Source: Halorubrum sp. BOL3-1
GTDB lineage: Archaea > Halobacteriota > Halobacteria > Halobacteriales > Haloferacaceae
Assembly (NCBI RefSeq): GCF_004114375.1
Contig: NZ_CP034692.1
Coordinates: 3,038,001-3,102,000, forward strand
DNA length: 64,000 nucleotides
Direction: 5' to 3'
Below, piece by piece: positions 60,187 through 64,000 of the stretch. A program made the position numbers and the translations under genes. The notes under the pieces were generated by a model. That model was given only the letters and a program-made list of their open reading frames with translations. It was not told where the DNA came from and searched no databases. The stretch's first letter is position 1. Each line of letters opens with the position of its first letter.

Positions 60187-60483
60187 TCACAGCCTGAGGA
60201 ATTCAGGAGCAAAAGCGAGCGCAGAGAGAAGACCGATCAGCACGATGACCGCAGCAAGACGTAGTACACCAGCGCCCCGCCGTTGAGGGCTTGGGAGTGA
60301 TTCAGCAAGTCCCGACAAGCCAAAGCCGGCACCCAGGAATAGTACAAATCTGGGCGCGGAGTTGGTTATGATCGCGTAATATCCGTACTGGCTGAAGAGG
60401 AGGAGAGCCCCAGCGAGGTAGGTGAGTGCCAAAATCCCACCAGTAGGTTCTTTGAACACGGTGTCTTGAATTGTGGAGGGCAT
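60187..60483 (-). CDS. Small membrane protein
   Basis: The product has 98 residues from ATG 60483. Three hydrophobic segments (GGILALTYLAGALLLFSQYG, FVLFLGAGFGLSGLAESLPS, VLRLAAVIVLIGLLSALAFA). A polar N-terminus has a Lys-Glu pair. It lies alone upstream of the MITE on the minus strand. Family not recognised. Confidence 0.6.
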   Translation of the reverse strand: MPSTIQDTVFKEPTGGILALTYLAGALLLFSQYGYYAIITNSAPRFVLFLGAGFGLSGLAESLPSPQRRGAGVLRLAAVIVLIGLLSALAFAPEFLRL

Positions 60484-60827
60484 CGAATGTGTTTGTTTCC
60501 CGCCGGTAGTAAATAGACGTTGAATTGGCTCACACGGGCAGTCGGTCTTTTATCGATACTAGGCGGGCGATAGCAGATCCTCTGACCGATAAACGCTCTG
60601 TATTGACCGCGACCGGGTCAGGAAATGTCACTTACTAAGGATTTAAACAGAGCTAACGAAGTCAGTTGTACAATATTTATTTGCTGGTAGAAATCACACA
60701 ATCTTGTGATTCCATTAGGTTCCCCCTCCCAATCGGCGAGTTGCCCTGATTACTTGCCGATTCGAGTTGACTAACTCGTGGCTCCACACAGACACGTTTC
60801 AGAGTCATAAGCTCACGATCCAGATCA
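60484..60827. other. Intergenic region with a hairpin
   Basis: AATCACA and TGTGATT (60692-60698 and 60705-60711) form a hairpin. A TATA-like CAATATTTATTTG lies near 60670. No gene is visible. Confidence 0.4.
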
Positions 60828-62504
60828 ATGTCAACACGCCCTTCATCAGACGATTCAGACGAATAATCATCTGATGATGAGCTTACCGACTGGCCACTAG
60901 GCGACTCGGATCAGCACGAGTCGTCCCCCCCGTGGATGCCGCTTGGTATTGTTGGGACCGTTGCTGTTGCCATAGGGTGGTTCTTCCGACCGTGGCTCCA
61001 TGGACTCGTCTACGCGGTGTACACGACGCCGCTACTGTTGCTTGGTATCCTTGCTGGCAGCGTGGCTGCGTGGGCTACCGCACGGTCAGGAGGTCGCGTT
61101 GAGACGGTCGTCAACTCGCTCTCCAGCAGTGACCACACGATTACCCCACTTCGTGTCGGGGTAGTCGTCCTCGTGATCGCTGCGTTTGCGCTGATGCCCG
61201 TCGCCAACGCGGTCGCCGGCGTCACATTGAGCGACCAAACGATGAGCCAGACGGCCACCGTTGAACGACTCGACGATGTTGATGCCGATAATCCACGTAT
61301 CGTCACGCGAGCGGTTGCCGATCGGTACGCATCGAACACGTTCAACCGGCCGCAGTACCGCGTCGGTGACACAGATATTAGCGTGGTGAATGGGACTCCC
61401 TACTGGGCGGCACCGCTCGCTCCGGATGGACTGTTTAATACGATTACCAAACGACAGGCCGGGACCGTCCTCGTCGATATGACAACCCAGGAGGCGAATG
61501 TACGGTCCGTTGATGGCGAGCTTGAGACCGGTGTCGGCACGATCTTCCACCGGAACTATCGGTGGGAGCTTCTCAAATCGCAGGCATACCTCGTTGACTA
61601 CGGCGACCCCAAGATGGTCATTCACAACGATACCCAGTACATCGCCGTCCCGTACTCGGAGCCGCAGTTCCATTTGACGCCACTTCCACACTCTACACCA
61701 CAGTGGGGAGGCGTCGCCGTCATCGATCCAAGCGGTTCAATCGAAACGCTCTCTCCCTCCGAGGCTGCAGCCAGCCCGATTCTCGACAATCAGCAGCTGT
61801 ACCCTGAGAAGTTGGCGCTTCAGTCGGTCGCTGCGACGAAGTACCGCAACGGAATTCTCAACACCTACACCAGTCACGAAGACGAGATAGAGATCGCACC
61901 GCTCCCCGGAGACGGAAACGACCAGCCGTTCTTTATCCTCTCTGAGTCGGGTCCGCAATACGTTGTCGCCGTCGAACCGTACGGCGACGCACAGGGACTT
62001 CAGGAACTGTGGACGATCGACGGCCAAAGCGGGGCCTTCGAACGGTACGTGCCAGAGGACTCACTGTTCGGCCCACAGCGAGCAGCGGACCTCGTGAGGC
62101 AATCAGCACCACAAACAGACTGGGACCGCTTTACGCCGGCCGAGCCGATCCTCACAGTCATCGACGATCGAGAGTACTGGCAAGTACGCGTTGTCCCCGA
62201 GGACAACAGCGGGATCGCATACGTCGCGTTTGTCGACGCACGGTCCGGTGATGTCTATTCGTTTGAACAGACTGACGCAATCACTCAGTTCCTCGCAGGC
62301 GAGACCCCCGTTGAGACACCCACAGAGACGGATCCAAGTGAAACGACTGCGGAGACGCCGACAGTCATCGTCCAGCGAGTTGCCGAGAACGGCACTGTGA
62401 TCGAGACCATGACTGTGTACGACGACGAGTCGGTCGAGATCCGGACACCAACAAACGGCACCGCTGGCACAGAAAACGCGACCGCCAGAGCGCTAGGAAG
62501 CTAG
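60828..62504 (+). CDS. Large membrane protein with extracellular beta domain; upstream start cut by a stop
   Basis: From ATG 60828 the frame reads MSTRPSSDDSDE, then TAA at 60864-60866, then SSDDELTDWPLGDSDQHESS and the hydrophobic start MPLGIVGTVAVAIGWFF. The TAA stands where CAA is likely. ATG 60936 keeps everything from the first membrane helix on, so a 522-residue protein is still possible. Three membrane helices are in the first 110 residues. The rest is a beta-rich, Tyr/Trp-rich domain (TQYIAVPYSEPQFHLTPLPH, FFILSESGPQYVVAVEPYGD) and ends in a Thr/Glu-rich stalk (VETPTETDPSETTAETPTVI). It resembles a haloarchaeal surface protein of unknown function. Confidence 0.7.
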
Positions 62505-62727
62505 ACACAGTTGCGCATTACGGAACTTCGAGGCGAAAGCCTCGCCGTTCACACGGGGACGAAGCCGATAACAGGGCAACAACCGCCGAAATCAAGCCAC
62601 AGGATATGTCGCGGTAAGCACAACGAACAAAATAGCGCGGTACACGTTACTGTTGTGCGAGCCTGCCGACCCACCGCCACGTCGCTCACCGTCTTCCCCC
62701 ATCGGTCGCGGCCCGGAGGTCCGCCTC

Positions 62728-62892
62728 CTAAACCCAGTCGAACGGGTCGGCGTCAGGCTCTGGAGAGGCGGGCTCCGCGGCTTCAACGTCCTCCGCCTCG
62801 GGCTCGGGGTTGAGCTCGCCGAGGGCCACGTCGAGGCGGCCCGCGCGGCGGGCGCCGTCGACGGCTCGGTAATACTCGACGAACTCCTCCAA
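62728..62892 (-). CDS. Small acidic protein coupled to the AIM24-family gene
   Basis: TTG 62892 opens MEEFVEYYRAVDGARRAGRL, then DVALGELNPEPEAEDVEAAE and ends SPEPDADPFDWV with TAG at 62728. Composition is acidic and Pro/Ala-rich, and the end is well formed. It lies 16 bases after the AIM24 stop on the same strand. No ATG or GTG is available, so the TTG start is chosen by position. The frame is clearly coding in style; function unknown. Confidence 0.6.
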   Translation of the reverse strand: MEEFVEYYRAVDGARRAGRLDVALGELNPEPEAEDVEAAEPASPEPDADPFDWV

Positions 62893-62908
62893 GCAGTCAA
62901 GACGCGGG

Positions 62909-63562
62909 CTACAGTTCCTCGTGCGGCTGGACGACGACGAACCCGCCGGCGCCGTCGAAGTTCATCTGGAAGCGCTCGCCGGACTCTTGGCCGACCATAT
63001 CGGAGAGGTTCGTGTTCATCTTCACGTCGGGTGACACGCCGCTCCACGCAACTGTCGCACTCGGGTCCGTCGACACCGGCGGTTCGAGTACGAACGGGTC
63101 GCCGTGCGTGGTGATAGCGACAGTGCCGGGGCCTTCGAGGTAGACGTTCGTGAACCCACCGGCGAACGACCCGGCCAGACTGTCGATAGTGCTGATTTCG
63201 TACTCGACGCGGTCCTCGAACGCGAGCACGTCCTCGCCGTTGACCGTGATGGCATCGTCGGCGCCGAGGTGAAGGACCTGTATCTTCTTTTGCTGGTCGG
63301 CGAGGTACACGTCGCCGTGTCCCTCGACTGTCATCACCGGCGTCCCTTCACCGCTGGCGGCCTCCTTTAGGAAGCCCGTGATACCGCCCTCCGCAGAGGC
63401 CGAACCGGTGAACGAGAGGTCGCCGGTGAACGCCACCATCGAACCCGCTTTCGCAACGACGCTCCCGTCGACGGCGACGTCGAGCAGGTACTTGTTCTCC
63501 AACTGGAACTGTTCGTCGCTGTCGGTCGGGCCGTGTTCGGACGTGAACTGTGAAACGTCCAT
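62909..63562 (-). CDS. AIM24-family protein
   Basis: The start is ATG 63562 (MDVSQFTSEHGPTDSDEQFQ). The product has 217 residues and fits the AIM24 family, a double beta-helix-like fold (LENKYLLDVAVDGSVVAKAG, SMVAFTGDLSFTGSASAEGG, VYLADQQKKIQVLHLGADDA, GPGTVAITTHGDPFVLEPPV). Bacterial and archaeal AIM24 proteins are soluble and often form trimers. Their function is not settled. The upstream frame before 63562 contains a membrane-like stretch but no better start. It probably shares a transcript with the next small gene. Confidence 0.88.
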   Translation of the reverse strand: MDVSQFTSEHGPTDSDEQFQLENKYLLDVAVDGSVVAKAGSMVAFTGDLSFTGSASAEGGITGFLKEAASGEGTPVMTVEGHGDVYLADQQKKIQVLHLGADDAITVNGEDVLAFEDRVEYEISTIDSLAGSFAGGFTNVYLEGPGTVAITTHGDPFVLEPPVSTDPSATVAWSGVSPDVKMNTNLSDMVGQESGERFQMNFDGAGGFVVVQPHEEL

Positions 63563-63880
63563 ACGAACACTAATACCGAGATACCGCATTAATCCGGCCA
63601 CGTGCTTCACGGCGAGCAACTCCGCAGCCGTCGGTACGGACGACGTGACCCAGTAGTTTCTTACGCGAACTAGGTGTTATGATCAAGTAGACGTAGCAGC
63701 GATGGCCCTCCTCTCGACGCTCGCGTCGGCCACCGCACTCACGGCAGCTTGTGCGTGTCTAGCTATGTAGACACGCGAGCGGGCGCGAGTCGACGTTGGC
63801 GTCGGTGAGGTGGAGACACGGAGACGCGGTCGCGACACCCCCTGACGCTAGTTCCGTTCGTTCCTCGGTATCTGACCGCC
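63563..63880. other. Intergenic region with a 9-bp-arm hairpin
   Basis: GCGTGTCTA (63753-63761) and TAGACACGC (63768-63776) form a perfect nine-base hairpin with a GCTATG loop. It could be an operator or terminator. No gene is visible in the rest. Confidence 0.45.
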
Positions 63881-64000
63881 TCACGCCGTTTCCGAACCGG
63901 ATCCGCCGGTTCGGTACGCCGAGGGTTCTGCGAGCGTCGTGACGCTGACGATTCCGTTCCCGCACTCGACCACCGCGCACTCTTCGGGGTCGCTGCCGAT
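63881..64000 (-). CDS. C-terminal end of a gene cut by the window border
   Basis: The last 120 bases on the minus strand read IGSDPEECAVVECGNGIVSV, then TTLAEPSAYRTGGSGSETA and TGA at 63881. The frame is acidic and well formed, with two Cys. The rest of the gene lies beyond the window, and the family cannot be told from these 39 residues. Confidence 0.6.
   Translation of the reverse strand: MGSDPEECAVVECGNGIVSVTTLAEPSAYRTGGSGSETA

Noticed and set aside
59905-60264. 119-codon frame at 59.9 kb
   Set aside because: It runs through the MITE at 59914-60123, and its first 70 residues are encoded by the repeat, with low acidic content.
1-64000. CRISPR array, rRNA operon or replication origin
   Set aside because: No regular spacer-repeat pattern, no rRNA-like stretch and no Orc1/Cdc6-like or RepH-like gene is visible. 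The only phased repeats (19.8 kb) have a period of 21-22 bp and look like operator sites.

Overview
The window is from a haloarchaeon (class Halobacteria). The predicted proteins are rich in Asp and Glu. TATA boxes lie about 25-30 bases upstream of start codons, which fits leaderless transcripts. Secreted proteins carry twin-arginine or SipW-dependent signal peptides. The insertion sequences are of haloarchaeal types (ISH3-, ISH6-, IS5-, IS701- and IS1595-like). I see no rRNA, full tRNA, CRISPR array or replication initiator. I cannot name the species. The stretch reads as an accessory island that has taken many insertions and lost several genes.

Layout. 1-1.3 kb: C-terminal part of a photolyase with a possible PCNA-binding tail. 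1.3-6.5 kb: small minus-strand genes (SWIM zinc finger, a broken ArdC-like gene, orphan small proteins), five of them preceded by the same kind of hairpin leader, then an AbiEi/AbiEii-like HTH-nucleotidyltransferase pair with a palindromic operator. 6.5-10.9 kb: an IS5-type element abutting a 5'-truncated multi-PAS histidine kinase. 12.6-19.6 kb: a surface-fibre locus on the minus strand. It holds a TasA-like protein, a TasA-like protein with a von Willebrand A domain, two more exported proteins, a dedicated SipW-type signal peptidase and a Ser/Asp-rich wall-type protein. A divergent winged-helix regulator follows at 20 kb, and a second related regulator at 21.8 kb. An array of half-sites spaced 21-22 bp lies between the fibre locus and the first regulator. 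The regulator and the second fibre operon share a 15-base promoter core.

22.5-31.3 kb: an ISH3-type element cleanly splitting a membrane-protein gene, a PadR-like regulator, a TumE/TumA pair with a frameshifted toxin, an HTH-PIN pair, a tyrosine recombinase and two IS5-type elements. 32-39.2 kb: a 226-bp inverted-repeat element, a frameshifted M14 carboxypeptidase, and a serine beta-lactamase-like hydrolase paired with a membrane protein. 40-57.5 kb: an IS701-like element, three IS1595-like elements, several MITEs that match their ends, an ABC exporter (permease broken), a broken pilin gene, a 7TM histidine kinase, membrane-bound HTH proteins, a CPBP protease and a HicBA pair with a damaged toxin. 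57.7-64 kb: membrane proteins, two 210-bp MITEs, an AIM24-family protein and the C-terminal end of one more gene.

How it fits together. The best candidate for an undescribed system is the 12.6-20.5 kb fibre locus with its phased operator array and a tRNA-like hairpin between two fibre genes. The second theme is mobile DNA. Full insertion sequences and short non-autonomous derivatives share the same ends, several with intact target-site duplications. The third theme is gene decay. Many frames carry one stop consistent with a C:G to T:A change, or a single-base indel, often in a homopolymer. In two toxin-antitoxin pairs the antitoxin is intact and the toxin is broken. Because many indels sit in homopolymers, sequencing error must be excluded before decay is accepted for those genes.
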